Part shown: positions 20,191 to 31,800 of the stretch, one piece after another
How positions within the stretch are numbered: the stretch's first letter is position 1
Layout of the letters: the number at the start of each line of letters is the position of its first letter
Assembly: GCF_041146795.1 (NCBI RefSeq)
Contig: NC_135170.1
Coordinates: 29,127,533-29,191,532, forward strand
Length of the DNA: 64,000 bases
DNA from: Maylandia zebra
Lineage: Eukaryota > Chordata > Actinopteri > Cichliformes > Cichlidae
Direction: 5' to 3'
Position numbers and translations under genes: made by a program
The notes under the pieces: generated by a model
Databases searched by the model: none
Seen by the model: only the letters and a program-made list of their open reading frames with translations
Told to the model about the DNA's origin: nothing

Positions 20191-20356
20191 GTGAGTTAAA
20201 ATTACATTTTCTTCATATATAAATGATATCAAGTGTTTCTATTCACTATGCTTCTCAGAATGCTTGCTTGTTTTGTCACCAGCTTTAGTCCTACAGACGT
20301 TTAAGCCTTCAAATTGCAATGTGGTGTCCATTTCTTTTCTACAGTATCTGAAATCT

Positions 20357-20368
20357 ATGCCATTCTAA
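20357..20368 (+). other. Short upstream ORF in dhx58 copy A leader
   Basis: An ATG at 20357 in the second exon runs only three codons to TAA (20366-20368) and closes 29 bases before the main start at 20398. In copy B the equivalent ATG lacks this stop and overlaps the main frame. Confidence 0.5.
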
Positions 20369-20397
20369 AGTATTATTGGACAAAAAGACACTGGAAA

Positions 20398-23300
20398 ATG
20401 TCAGATTTTGGACTATATACCTACCAGCAGGAAGTGGTTGAAAGGGCTCTTAAACGAGAGAACATCATAATATGGTTACCGACAGGAGGTGGAAAGACCC
20501 GCGCTGCAGTGTATGTGGCCAAAAAACACCTGGAGACCACACCAAATGCTAAAGTGATGGTTCTCGTAAACAAGGTACCTAAAACAGAAAAAGGGCAATA
20601 AAAACCATCGTAAAACTGGTATAAGAAGATGACTTCATATAATGTTTTTGATGTGTTCTATTATTCAGGTTCATCTTGTTGACCAACACTACAACAAAGA
20701 GTTTGAGCCTCACCTGGGTCTACGCTATGCTGTTAGGAAAGTGAGCGGAGAGAGTGATGAAAAGGACTTTTTTGGGTTAGTGGTGCAAGAGTCAGATGTG
20801 GTCATCTGCACAGCACAGATCTTGTACAATGCTCTGATTAACAAGGAGGAAGCAAGACATGTTGAGCTCTCAGGTGAGTCAAAGTGAGCTTAAACACGTC
20901 TGATTATGCTGTTATGCTGAAATGAACTGACTTGAGGATTTTCTACAGATATTACTCTGCTGATAATTGATGAGTGCCACCATACTCACAAGGAGTCTGT
21001 CTACAACAAAGTAATGAGACTTTATGTGGAGAAGAAGCTGAAGGGAGAAAAACCACTGCCACAGATCTTGGGCCTCACAGCATCCCCAGGGACAGGAGGC
21101 GCAAAGGCACTGGAAAAGGCTGTGGAGCATGTACTGGAGGTCAGGGATTCATTTTTTATTTGAGCTTTTTATATAATTTATCTCTATTTAATTAGCTGGC
21201 TTTGCTTGAAAATGCTCCTCCTTTCAGATTTGTGCCAACTTGGATTCAGCCATAGTTTCAACTAAACAGTATGCTCCTGAACTGAAGGAAGTGGTGCCCA
21301 GACCCAGAAAAACCTTCAACATTGTCAACATGAGAGATAGAGTAAGCAGATATTAAAAAACAAACAACAACAAACTGATGGATTTTGAAAAACTGCATTT
21401 TCTTGTAACATGAACAAATGCACTGAGAGACTAATGGGTAAAAGCCTCATCTACTAGTTCACCTCAGAAAAGACCACAAATACTTTTATTGCCACTCCCA
21501 AGACTAGTGTTAATTTAATTCCACCTTGGAAAAATGCTAATATAAGAGTCAAATATATCTGTAGTAGCAGAATCTAAAATAAAGATTTTCAAAAATTTCC
21601 TTTTAATTTTGCCTGTGCTTAAAGGGCTCTTGGGTGTCACATCACTGACTGACTGTCTGAGGCATTTTTTGCCCTGGGATGACAGCCACCTGGCAAAAAT
21701 TGGGACCTGCTAGTAACCACAAATACATGTTTTTCTTTGAGGATCCTTTTGGTGATCATCTGAAGTCAATGATGACGATTATCCACGGTTACATGGATAT
21801 TCCTCCAGACTTCAAACTGAGAGAGTGTGGAACACAAGAATATGAAGCAGATGTGGTGGTTCTGGAACAGCGAGGTAAGACCGTAGCATTTAATCCTTCT
21901 GCTGATGGCAGCGGTAAATACAACGGATTTTGTGAGAGTTAAGGTAATCAGTATTTAAATAAAAGAATACTGCTGTTTGTATCTGTCCTCTTTGACCAGG
22001 AGTACGAGACAACAACAGACTGCTTGCACAATGTGCGTTACACCTCAGGCAGTACAATGATGCCCTCCTCATCAATGACACCTTGAGGATGATTGATGCT
22101 TATCGTTCCCTAGAGGAGTATTACTCCACAAAGAGCACCAAGGCCATTGATGGGACAGACTTCTTCTTGTTGGGACTTTTTGAAGGTGAAAATCCTAACA
22201 TTTTCATCACTTGCTGTTATGTGTTAATACCATAACTTTATTTTGTAGCTCATAATGCAACGTTTGATGATTTCAGCCAATAAAAATATTACTATTTTGT
22301 GGCACACAGAGAATCAGGTGGAGCTAAGGAACCTTGCTATGGATTCTCGCTTTGAGAACCCAAAGATGGATGAACTTCAACGCACTCTGTTACAACAGTT
22401 TGGGTCAGGTGTCCCATCAAGAGGAATTCTCTTCAGTAAAACTCGCAAAAGCACCCACTGCCTGAAAGACTGGGTCCTCAAAAACAGGGCATTGAAAGAT
22501 GCTGGCATCAAGGCAGACATCCTCACTGGTGCTGGTAATGGCATCACCTACATGACACAGGTATGATGATATACAGTCTTCACCGATAAGCTTTGAGTCA
22601 GTCACATTCAGTAACATCTCTATGGACATTTCTGCATGTTTCCATGCTTTTATTTGCATATTTCTTATAGAATGAACAGGCAGAAACAATCAGGAGTTTC
22701 CGTATGGGTTCTCTGAACCTCCTGATCTCCACCAGTGTGGCCGAAGAAGGTCTTGATATACCTGAATGCAACCTGGTGGTGCGCTACGGACTCCTTACTA
22801 ATGAGATCGCCCAGCAGCAGGCAAGTGGACGTGCACGAGCAAAAAACAGTCAGTATGCAGTCGTAGCCCAAGCAGGCGGGCGTGAACATCGCAGAGAGCG
22901 CATCAATGAATATCTGGAGGAGCTGACTGGTAAAGCCATTGACCGTGTGCAACGTATGAGTCACCACGAGTTTTATTTAAAGGTGATGTTTAAGGACACT
23001 ACCGAGCCATAACTTACTGCTCTCACTCTCACTGCCCAGTGTTACTAACATTATCATCCATTCCTCTGTGATTCCAGTTAAGTGAGCTTCAACAAAAGGC
23101 AATTATTTCTAGTAAAATTGAAGAAAGCTGCAAAACGGAGAAGAGGAGGAGTAATACTGCTTCCAATATCCAGTTCTTGTGTCGAAACTGTTTTACCCCT
23201 GTGGCTTCTGGCAGTGACATTCAACTTGTTGACAATACGCAATATGTCAACGTCAGCCCTGACTTTAAGTGAGTTAAAGATGTTCTGATCTAAGAGTTAA

Positions 23301-23729
23301 AGCAGAAGTATGTTGAGACCAAATAAAAATATCTTTGCTTCTTGTTTGTCCTCAGGAATCACTACAAAGTTGCAGAGCGGGTGATTCTAGAAAGGAGCTT
23401 TGAGGACTGGGAGCCTGGGTGTAGAATCAGATGCAAAAAATGCGACAAGGTACAGTGAACTCACTGTTTAATACTGTATCTAAATAGATCCACAGTTCAT
23501 GCTCATGTTGGAATCTGACTGTTATTCTTATACACATTCACAGGAATGGGGATTCGAGATAAAATACAAAAAGCATGTCTTAATGCCAAATCTAGCCATT
23601 AAGAACTTTGCCCTGGAAACCCCCAAAGGCAGGATAACAGTAAAGAAATGGAAAGATGTACCTTTCACTGTTGAGGACTTTGACTATGAAGAGTACTGCC
23701 AGGAAAACTTCCCTGACCTCTTTGATTGA
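20398..23729 (+). CDS. dhx58: LGP2 RIG-I-like receptor, copy A (679 aa, 11 coding exons)
   Basis: Cytosolic dsRNA-binding DExD/H ATPase that modulates RIG-I and MDA5 antiviral signalling; no CARDs, which separates it from those two. Coding exons: 20398-20574, 20669-20873, 20949-21139, 21228-21341, 21742-21874, 22000-22185, 22310-22560, 22671-22982, 23078-23268, 23356-23449, 23544-23729; 2040 nt, all GT/AG (human LGP2 is 678 aa). Motifs: PTGGGKTR (Lys33), DECH 135-138, [11 protein letters not shown] (TAS 171-173), [11 protein letters not shown] 440-450, QASGRARA 469-476. The C-terminal RNA-binding domain has zinc-ligand pairs Cys558/561 and Cys613/616. Start is the first in-frame ATG, beginning [12 protein letters not shown] at the helicase. 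Odd: motif VI has Ser471 where human LGP2 has Arg. Lies 3' of kat2a on the same strand, as in human. Confidence 0.95.
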
Positions 23730-25430
23730 GCCACAAACCAGAAAGCTCTGTGTGGTTTTCTTCTGCACTTTACTTGATTTTGAGACTCCAGTTTCTTTTA
23801 GAACACCATACTGTTGTATGGTTGGATGTTTGCATGAACACAGACTTGAAAAATTCACTCCACATATGCTCGGTCATTGTTCCATGGTGCCTGAGGCAGC
23901 TAAAAACCTTAGTGCATCAGTCATGTTTATAATTAGCAATTAGTGAATGCTTCGTTTATGCCCAGTGCCTGAGTTCATTTGCCTTCTTCTATAACATGAC
24001 CCTTAAACATCATGAATATGTGACATGCCATCAAGAGGAGATTAATTAACATGAACTGTTTTAGCTATTTTAAAATGTGTTCAGATGTAATGCTGTTGAT
24101 GTGTGTATGAAGTTTGACATTGTGGACAATTTCTGTAACTAAATCAGATGTTTTATGAGAGCCTAATCTTAAGAATTATCATTGTTCACTAACAGATGAA
24201 ATCATCCTTTTTATTTTTTCTATATTGTAGCATATAATTTTTTTAACTAAATCTAAATTTGATTAATTTAAACAAATGCTCCTTTTGAAATGATTGATTT
24301 TTCATAAGTTTGCCTTTATTAATCAGTAGGTGTCAGTCTTGGATAGCACAAGAAATGTTTTCGTAAAGCCAGGATTAAAGCTTTCCACGAGGATTTTCAC
24401 ATCGAAAGATGTGGATGTAATGGAAATGTCTGAATCTGCAGATAATGTGGAAATATACTGAGAATGAATGACTTGCAGGCCACAGTCAAACATGACAGAC
24501 CCATGAGCAAGGCATTTAATCCCCAACTGTTTCTATAAATTATGGTATTATCCACGTCAGGAGCACGGTTGTGCAGCCTTCTGATGTGTCTAGGCAACCA
24601 CTGTAAAAGAGATGTGCATTCAGTTGACTGAATAGACACACGTTATTTGCTGGGATGAGGATATAAAAATATATATTTCTGTTTATATCTCTGTATAAAA
24701 CTGTTACATAAAAACATTAAAAAAAAAAAGGATATGTGAAAATGCTGACTTCAGAGACTTTAATGTAATGTTTTAACACCTGGGGATGCACCCTCAGTAT
24801 TACTGGATCAATACATAGTTATGTATTTTAACTGTTGTGGTTTAACACCATATAACTGATCTACATTAGAGATATGATTATTTCAAATTGCAATTTGTCA
24901 CACTGGAGTAAGGCATACATGTTTTACAATTATAAAGTCTGTTTAAAGCAGACTTATTCCCAAGGATAAGTCAAAATATATATATTTTGCTGTGATCTGG
25001 CCACGGATGAGGCATTTAACCTTCAATAAGCAGTGGGATAGTATCAGGTCTGAACACTGAATCTTTATTAGATCTATTTTAGAGCTTAAGTTTAGATGTA
25101 ATTTATTACTGAGTTGTAAAATAAATCTATAAACTCATTAATTCAAATTATTACTGATTGTCTGCAGCTCTCTTGACTTATTTGCAACACCAGTGCTGGC
25201 TTTAGCTGTAAATATTCTTTATACATCTTTATTTGACTGACTCCTAGTGTCTCTGAACTAGGCATCTGTCAAATCTGTCATTTTTGTGCAGAAGAAGTGT
25301 AAAATGATCCATCAAATGCTTTATTTCCTCTGAGTGCACACAGAGCCCTAAGCAGAAAGCCTGGCTTAACTAAGACAGAAAGCCTGGCTATGTCAAACTT
25401 CTCTAGCTGAAGATGATGACAAGTTATTAT
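23730..25430 (+). other. 3' UTR and downstream flank of dhx58 copy A
   Basis: Noncoding. Its first 900 bases recur, diverged, after copy B and in the decayed middle copy (for example TTAGATGTAAT-type blocks). An ATTAAA at 24716-24721 is a possible polyadenylation signal. The rest, to 25430, is AT-rich with no recognised feature. Confidence 0.5.
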
Positions 25431-25801
25431 TTAATGCAATCCACAATTTAGGTTTGTCTTGTTGGCCAATCCTGAAGAAAAGAGTTTGAGAGCAAAGAGC
25501 TGGACCAAGTCAGTGGAGAGACCAATAAGAAGCATTTCTTTGTGTTACTGGTGCAGACGTCAGAGCCTTTCATCTGCACAGCACAGCTCTTATACAATGC
25601 TCTGACTAACAAGGAGGTATTAAGACATGTTGTGCTCTCAGGTCAGTGAACGTCAACATTTCTAACATTTTGGGAACTGGGCGCCTGGATGTAGAATCAG
25701 ATATAGTAATTTAAACAGGGCACAGACTTTAATACTGTGTTTAATAATACTATAATAATAATACTATAATTTAATAATACTTTAAACACTAGTGTCAAAT
25801 T

Positions 25802-27559
25802 GGGCTGCACGATTTGTCGACATAATCGATGACGTCGACTATAAAAATTTGTAGACGCAGAATTATACTGTCTACTAATAAATATGTTTTTGTAATACAA
25901 GGTATACTACACTGCAGTACACTACAGGAAGACTGCGATCAAGTGAGCCCTGGCGCCAGCTGCACCTATACAATCCTGTTGCACTTTTCATACACATATT
26001 ACGGTATGGGTGCCGACTGGGTTAGAAACAGTCTTCTGAATACTTGCATTTTTCACTATTTTACTTCTTAATCCACTTCGAGATTTGAAATATTAGCTAT
26101 ATATATATATATTTATATGATATACATTAATATATAATTATTACACTACACGTTAAAAATAATAAAAAGAATTACAAATTCGGTAAGAGTTGACAATACA
26201 TTTGTCTTCTCACTATACTGTATATTTTTGTTCAACCTGACCTTATCCCCAACTAAACTGCTGTGCTGTATTTTTGATATTGTGTATTTTTTTAATTCTA
26301 TAACAAGAAAATTGTTAAAGGTGACGTGAATATTTCACTGGATTCTATGGTGTGTTCACACCGCAAAAAAGTTTGGGCAACCTTGTTAATAGCCATTATT
26401 TTCCCGTATAAATCGTTGGTTGTTACAATAAAAAATGTCAGTTAAATATATCATATAGGAGACACACAGCGATATTTGAGAAGTGAAAAGAAGTGTGCAA
26501 TAATTGTTTAAAGAAAATTTAAGCAGGTGCATAAATTTGGGCACCACAAAAAAAGAAATGAAGTAAATATTTAGTGTATATTGATGTGTGTGTCTCCTAC
26601 ATGATGTATGGGGGGGCCTTTTTCTGGACGTGCTTCCCATCCAGAGCTCCACAGCAGAGAGGGAAGTTCCAGCGCTCCTGGAATCCTTGTGTGATGGACC
26701 GCCAGTCTCCAGGTGAAGGCACAGACATTGTATTGATCGTGCCACATACCGAAGAGTTATTGTACACTTTTACAGACATAACAATAGGAATGATTTCCTG
26801 ACGTGTACTTCATGGCTGAAAGGTTGAATCAGTTAGAGGGAGAAGAAGCTATGCTGCTTTACAAAGGTGGAATGAAGCAGGTGTGATGGGGTGTCTATAA
26901 TGGAGAACCGTTTGTTCAGTGACCTCTGACCTTCGCCCACCAGTGCTGCTTCTAACCTTGCAGATGAATTTGCTCTTCCTTTTGGCATCTCTGTCACTGA
27001 TGATGCCCATACTTGTACACAGCACCAGCTGCTGGTCCTGCAGTCTAAAATGAGAACGGACTCGCGTACTTGAGAATTGAGAAAAGGAAAAATGCAAGTA
27101 TCCAGAAGCGCTTCTAAGCCAGTCGGCACCCGTACCGTAATATACGGAAGAAAAGTGCAATACGATTGTAGGTGCGGCTGGCGGTGCGGCTAGCTTGACC
27201 TGACTTCGTGTGTGAGGGCTCACTTGACCGCAGTTACAGGAAGCACCCTGGAGCTGTGACGTCAACTCTGAATGAGTCAGTTTGAGAGAGCTAGTGCGTT
27301 GCGTTGACCGTGTTTATGTTAACGTTTGTACAGTAATTCCATGTTAATGCTTGTACAGTAATGTTTATGTTCATGTTTATGTTAGCTTACCGGAAACTTC
27401 TCAGGATATGCTAGCTAATCACCTGAGCAGGTGAGATACCCTAGAACAGGTTTGCCTACAGGAAGCGAAGATAAGAGTTATTGAAATACTCGTTGACTAA
27501 TCAAAGAAAAATTGGCAGATTAGTCGACTACCAAAATAGTCTTCTGTTGCAGCCCTAGT
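25802..27559. mobile_element. DNA transposon with long inverted ends inside the dhx58 pseudogene
   Basis: The left end reads GGGCTGCACGATTTGTCGAC and the right end is the complement of TAGGGCTGCAACAGAAGAC. Subterminal segments are also inverted copies: AAGTGAGCCCT, TTGCACTTTTC, GGGTGCCGACTGG and ATACTTGCATTTTTC at 25940-26060 recur on the opposite strand at 27080-27230. The right arm carries about 230 extra bases. Flanks share TAGT(GT)CAAAT, suggesting a roughly 8-bp target duplication, though imperfect. hAT is my best guess for the class. Confidence 0.65.
26585..26790 (-). mobile_element. PIF/Harbinger nuclease fragment
   Basis: The minus strand encodes GDWRSITQGFQERWNFPLCC followed by GALDGKHV, which matches the HARBI1-type DDE nuclease around its first catalytic Asp (the GALDGKH motif). 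Only about 60 codons remain and no Harbinger termini were identified, so it is an isolated fragment carried within the larger element. Confidence 0.75.
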
Positions 27560-28444
27560 ACAAATAGATCCATAGTTAGGGATTGTGTTGTTCTTATGTA
27601 AATACACAGGAATAGGATAACGTACAAGAAGACCCTATCCACAGTGACTATGTATTTTTCTTTGGAGATTCAGGGTGGAAGGAAAACATTGAAAGAGAAA
27701 TAAATATTTGTTAACATCATGACGTTCTCACAATTGAGACCCCTGTAAGGGAGGAAAGGGGGTTTTCTTTTGCAATCTACTGGAGTTTGTGAGCCTATTT
27801 TCATTAAGAAAATGCAAGTTAATCATTTTGCAGCTGGACGTTTGAATGAACCCAGACCACGGCCATTGTATCATCCCCTTTGCATGTTGTTGTAAGGAGT
27901 TCTTCACTTTCCTCTCAAGTCCAGCACAGAAGCAAATGATAAAACCATCTCCTGCTGTAACATGAACCTTAACCATCGTGTACACTTTATGTAATCAAAA
28001 AGATGAACTTCCATGAACCATTGTAGTCATTTTAAAGTGCACTTAGATGTAATACTACAAATTAGTTTACAAAAATATGATATTGTGCATACATTGATTA
28101 TCTCAAATTTAGATGTTTCATTTGAGCTCAGTCTTTAGAAAATGTCATTGTCAACTAACAGCTGAAATTAGTTTTTTATGGTTTAGATCTATAAACATTT
28201 AGACTACATTGTAAAGATGAAGAATTTGACTGTAACACAATGAAAGGAAACTGAAACCAAATACTGCTGAAGCTCTTTTGCCAGAGGGTAGAGATCAAGT
28301 TACGTGAGCTGACATTAAAACAGACAAGGGGATTTTTTTTTTTTTGCAACACTAACAAGCTGTTTGTTACATGAGGAAAGCAAAACTAAAAACAATAGGC
28401 AGTGCGAGTTAAGAGTAGATATTTTAGTAATCACCTTCTGTTCA

Positions 28445-28608
28445 TCCAGAGACTCCCTCATGAGGGCCAACTTTCTGAGTTCAGATAAGTTTCATTTTCC
28501 AGTTTCCACGTGACATGGGCAGTCCAAACAAAATTGAAAACATCACCAGCTTGCAACTGTCTTGTGACGGCTGAAAAAGAGACAAAACTACACAGAGCTT
28601 CGTCACTG
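28445..28608 (+). promoter_or_regulatory. dhx58: dhx58 copy B promoter with ISRE and noncoding exon
   Basis: AGTTTCATTTTCC at 28488-28500 (complement GGAAAATGAAACT) fits the ISRE consensus GAAANNGAAACT better than the copy A site. AGTTTCCACGTGAC with an E-box follows directly. The noncoding exon ends at 28608 before GTGAGT. The block is homologous to 19985-20190. Confidence 0.65.
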
Positions 28609-28734
28609 GTGAGTTCAGAAGGCTGACTTTCTTTCTGTTTGTTTTGTCACTAGCTTTGCTCCAGCAGACTTTTAAGGCTAAGAGTTTGAAGTCACAACTG
28701 GGTGTCCATTTCTCTTCTACAGTATCTGTATTCT

Positions 28735-28848
28735 ATGCCACGCAAAAATATTACTGAACAAAAGGGCACTGCGAAATGGCAGATTTTGGACTGCATAACT
28801 ACCAGCAGGAAGTGGTTGAAAGGGCTCTTAAAGGAGAGAACATCATAA
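28735..28848 (+). other. Overlapping upstream ORF in dhx58 copy B
   Basis: An ATG at 28735, in the leader of the second exon, opens a 38-codon frame ending TAA at 28848. It overlaps the main start (28776) in another frame. Its context is weak (T at -3), whereas the main ATG is strong (G at -3, G at +4), so leaky scanning is likely. Confidence 0.55.
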
Positions 28849-31800
28849 TATGGTTACCGACAGGAGGTGGAAAGACCCGCGCTGCAGTGTATGTGGCCAA
28901 AAAACACCTGGAGACCACACCAAATGCTAAAGTGATGGTCCTCGTAAACAAGGTACCTAAAACAGAAAGAGGGGATTTAATTTTTAAGACAAAAAAAAAA
29001 CTATTATACACCTGCTGTGACTAAAGGTGACTAAATATAATGTTTTTGATGTGCTCTATAATTCAGGTTCATCTTGTTGACCAACACTACAACAAAGAGT
29101 TTGAGCCTCACCTGGGTGGTACCTTCATTATTAAGAAAGTCAGTGGAGAGAATAAGGAAAAGGACTTTTTTGGGTTAGTGGTGAAGCAGTCACAAGTAGT
29201 CATCTGCACAGCGCAGATCTTGTACAACGCTCTGATTAACAAAGAGGAAGCAAGACATGTCGAGCTCTCAGGTGAGTCAAAGTGAGCTTAAACATGTCTG
29301 ATTATGCTTTTATGCTGAAATGAACTGACTTGAGGATTTTCTACAGATATTACTCTGCTGATAATTGATGAGTGCCACCATACTCACAAGGAGGAAGCCT
29401 ACAACAAAGTAATGAGACTCTATGTGGAGAAAAAGTTGAAGGGAGAAAAACCACTGCCACAGATCTTGGGCCTCACAGCATCCCCAGGGACAGGAGGCGC
29501 AAAGGCACTGGAAAAGGCTGTGGAGCATGTACTGGAGGTCAGGGATTCATTTTTTATTTGAGCTTTTTATATAATTTATCTCTATTTAATTAGCTGGCTT
29601 TGCTTGAAAATGCTCCTCCTTTCAGATTTGTGCCAACTTGGACTCAGTCATAGTTTCAGCTAAAGAATATGCATCTGAACTGAAGGAAGTGGTGCCCAAA
29701 CCCAGAAAAAGCTTCAAAATTGTAAAAGAAAGACTTAAAGTAAGCATATTTTTATACCTGTTTTTATTTATTTGAAATACGAAAATTACAATTTTCTTGT
29801 ATTTATAAAAACAACACGTTGTTGTTGTTATTGTTGTTGTTGTTGTTGTTGTTTTTGTGACAGTAGCACTAGAAGCAGGTTTTCATTTGCTGTAATAAAA
29901 AAGAAATTGCCAGATATGGGATAAATATTTCGTATCCTTCTATAAAGTTTATGTTTTTCCCTTATTATCTTTGTTTCTATTCCCATTCCTAACATCACCT
30001 CTTGGCATGAAACACAAACAGAGCACTTGTTAACCTTGTTGATCTTATATGAAAATTGCAAGATAACTCTAAATTTGAATGTTTTTGTATGTATTCTTTA
30101 CTTGCTCATTTAGAAAAAAAATGATGGTAAAGTTTTCTAGTGCACATCTAAAGAAAAAAAAAGAAATAATCTATCAGATCTTCCAGTGTTTTAGTGACAG
30201 AGCTTTACCACTTTCCCTTTCTTTGTGAAATAATTCACTGTGCTGCTTGTAAACCTGTTTGTGTTTTTGACTGCTCACATGTTGCCAACAACATGCCTTT
30301 CCCATTAAAATGCTTTTACATTGGGAAACTCAGGTTTGACTTAATGGCCTGTTTAACACATTTGCTTTACCACTGACGTTAGTTAGTGAAACCAGTTAAG
30401 CTATCATGGGTATGCTGAACTTGCATTGTAGCAGAGACCCTTAGCTATCACACACATATTAAGTTTAGATATCTTAAACAAATCATGGAAAAATACTAAA
30501 CTAAGAAGCAAATGCACATTTTAATATATAATAAAAAATAACCCTGTAGTATCAGACTGTAAACATTTTTTTATATTTAATATAATATTATGTTATTGGC
30601 TGAAGCAGTTGCTGTCCCAGAGGTATCATACAAATGCTGGCCTCAGGACAACAACCACTTGTTGAAAAACAGTATCTGCTAGTAAACACAAACACGTGTT
30701 TTTCTTTGAGGATCCATTTCGTGATCATCTGATATCGATGATGAACAGCATCCACAGTCACATGAACCTTCCCCCAGACTTCAGACTTAAAGAGTGCGGA
30801 ACACAAGAATATGAGGCAGATGTGGTGAATCTAGAGCACCGAGGTACAGACTTAGTTTTTAACCTTGGAACGTGATTTTGTTTTGAGCATATTTTTTCAT
30901 AGAATTAATTAGAGTAAGTAAATCTTTAGATGAAACAATGCTTCTGCTTACATCTGTTTCTTTGACCAGGCGTACAGGAGAAAAACAGGCTGCTTGCACA
31001 ATGTGCGTTACACCTAAGGCAATATAATGATGCCCTCCTCATCAATGACACCTTACGGATGATTGATGCTTATCGCTCCTTAGAGGAGTATTACTCCAAA
31101 AAGAGAACCAATCCCATTGATGGGACAGACACCTTCCTGTTGGAACTTTTTGAAGGTGAGAGTCCTCATATTTTCATTATAATCCACATTTTCATGGTTT
31201 CAGCAAATATAACCATCACTTGCGTCACTATTTTGTGGCACACAGAGAATCAGGTGGAGCTAAAGAACCTTGCTATGGATTCTCGCTTTGATAACCCAAA
31301 GATGGATGAACTTCAGAGCACTCTGTTACAACAGTTTGGGTCAGGTGTCCCATCAAGGGCAATCATCTTCAGTAAAACTCGTAAAAGCACCCACTGCCTG
31401 AAAGACTGGGTCCTCAAAAACAGGGCATTGCAGGAAGCTGGCATCAAGGCAGACATCCTCATCGGCGCTGGTAATGGCAACACCTACATGACACAGGTAT
31501 GATGATATACAGTCTTCGCCTATAAGCTTTGAGTCAGTCACATTCAGTAACATCTCTATGGACATTTCTGCATGTTTCCATGCTTTTTTATTTGCATATT
31601 TCTTATAGAATGGACAGGCAGAAACAATCAGGAATTTCCGTATGGGTTCTCTGAACCTCCTGATCTCTACCAGTGTGGCCGAAGAAGGTCTTGATATACC
31701 TGAATGCAACCTGGTGGTGCGCTACGGACTCCTTACTAATGAGATCGCCCAGCAGCAGGCCAGTGGACGTGCACGAGCAGAAAACAGTGAGTATGCAGTC

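Larger units (their letters stand above)
19735..24650 (+). repeat. Tandem duplication unit A (dhx58 copy A plus flanks)
   Basis: This unit resembles 28255-33550 from upstream of the promoter (ATACTGTTGAAGCTCTTTT against ATACTGCTGAAGCTCTTTT) to beyond the 3' UTR (CAGTAGGTGTCAGTCTTGG against CAGTAGGTGTCACTGTTGG; GAGCAAGGCATTTAATCCCC against GAGCAAGGCATTCATTCCCC). The duplicated segment therefore covers promoter, gene and about 0.9 kb of downstream sequence. Edges are approximate. Confidence 0.8.
25441..28210 (+). pseudogene. dhx58: Decayed third dhx58 copy, split by a transposon
   Basis: 25449-25645 matches coding exon 3 of the flanking dhx58 copies (GTCTTGTTGGCCAATCC, CATCTGCACAGCACAGCTCT, GCTCTGACTAACAAGGAGG) but hits a stop in the eighth codon. 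Sequence then jumps at about 25666 to exon 11 (GGGAACTGGGCGCCTGGATG, GTAGAATCAGATA) and its downstream intron. A DNA transposon interrupts at about 25802-27559, after which the same intron resumes (AAATAGATCCATAG), followed by a ruined last exon near 27610 and the 3' UTR to about 28200. The exons for the helicase core between exons 3 and 11 are missing. It cannot encode LGP2. Similarity was read by eye. Confidence 0.85.

Noticed and set aside
25697-27265. ORFs up to 138 codons between the dhx58 copies, considered as a new gene
   Set aside because: They fall inside the transposon; the left and right ORFs are inverted copies of the same subterminal sequence.
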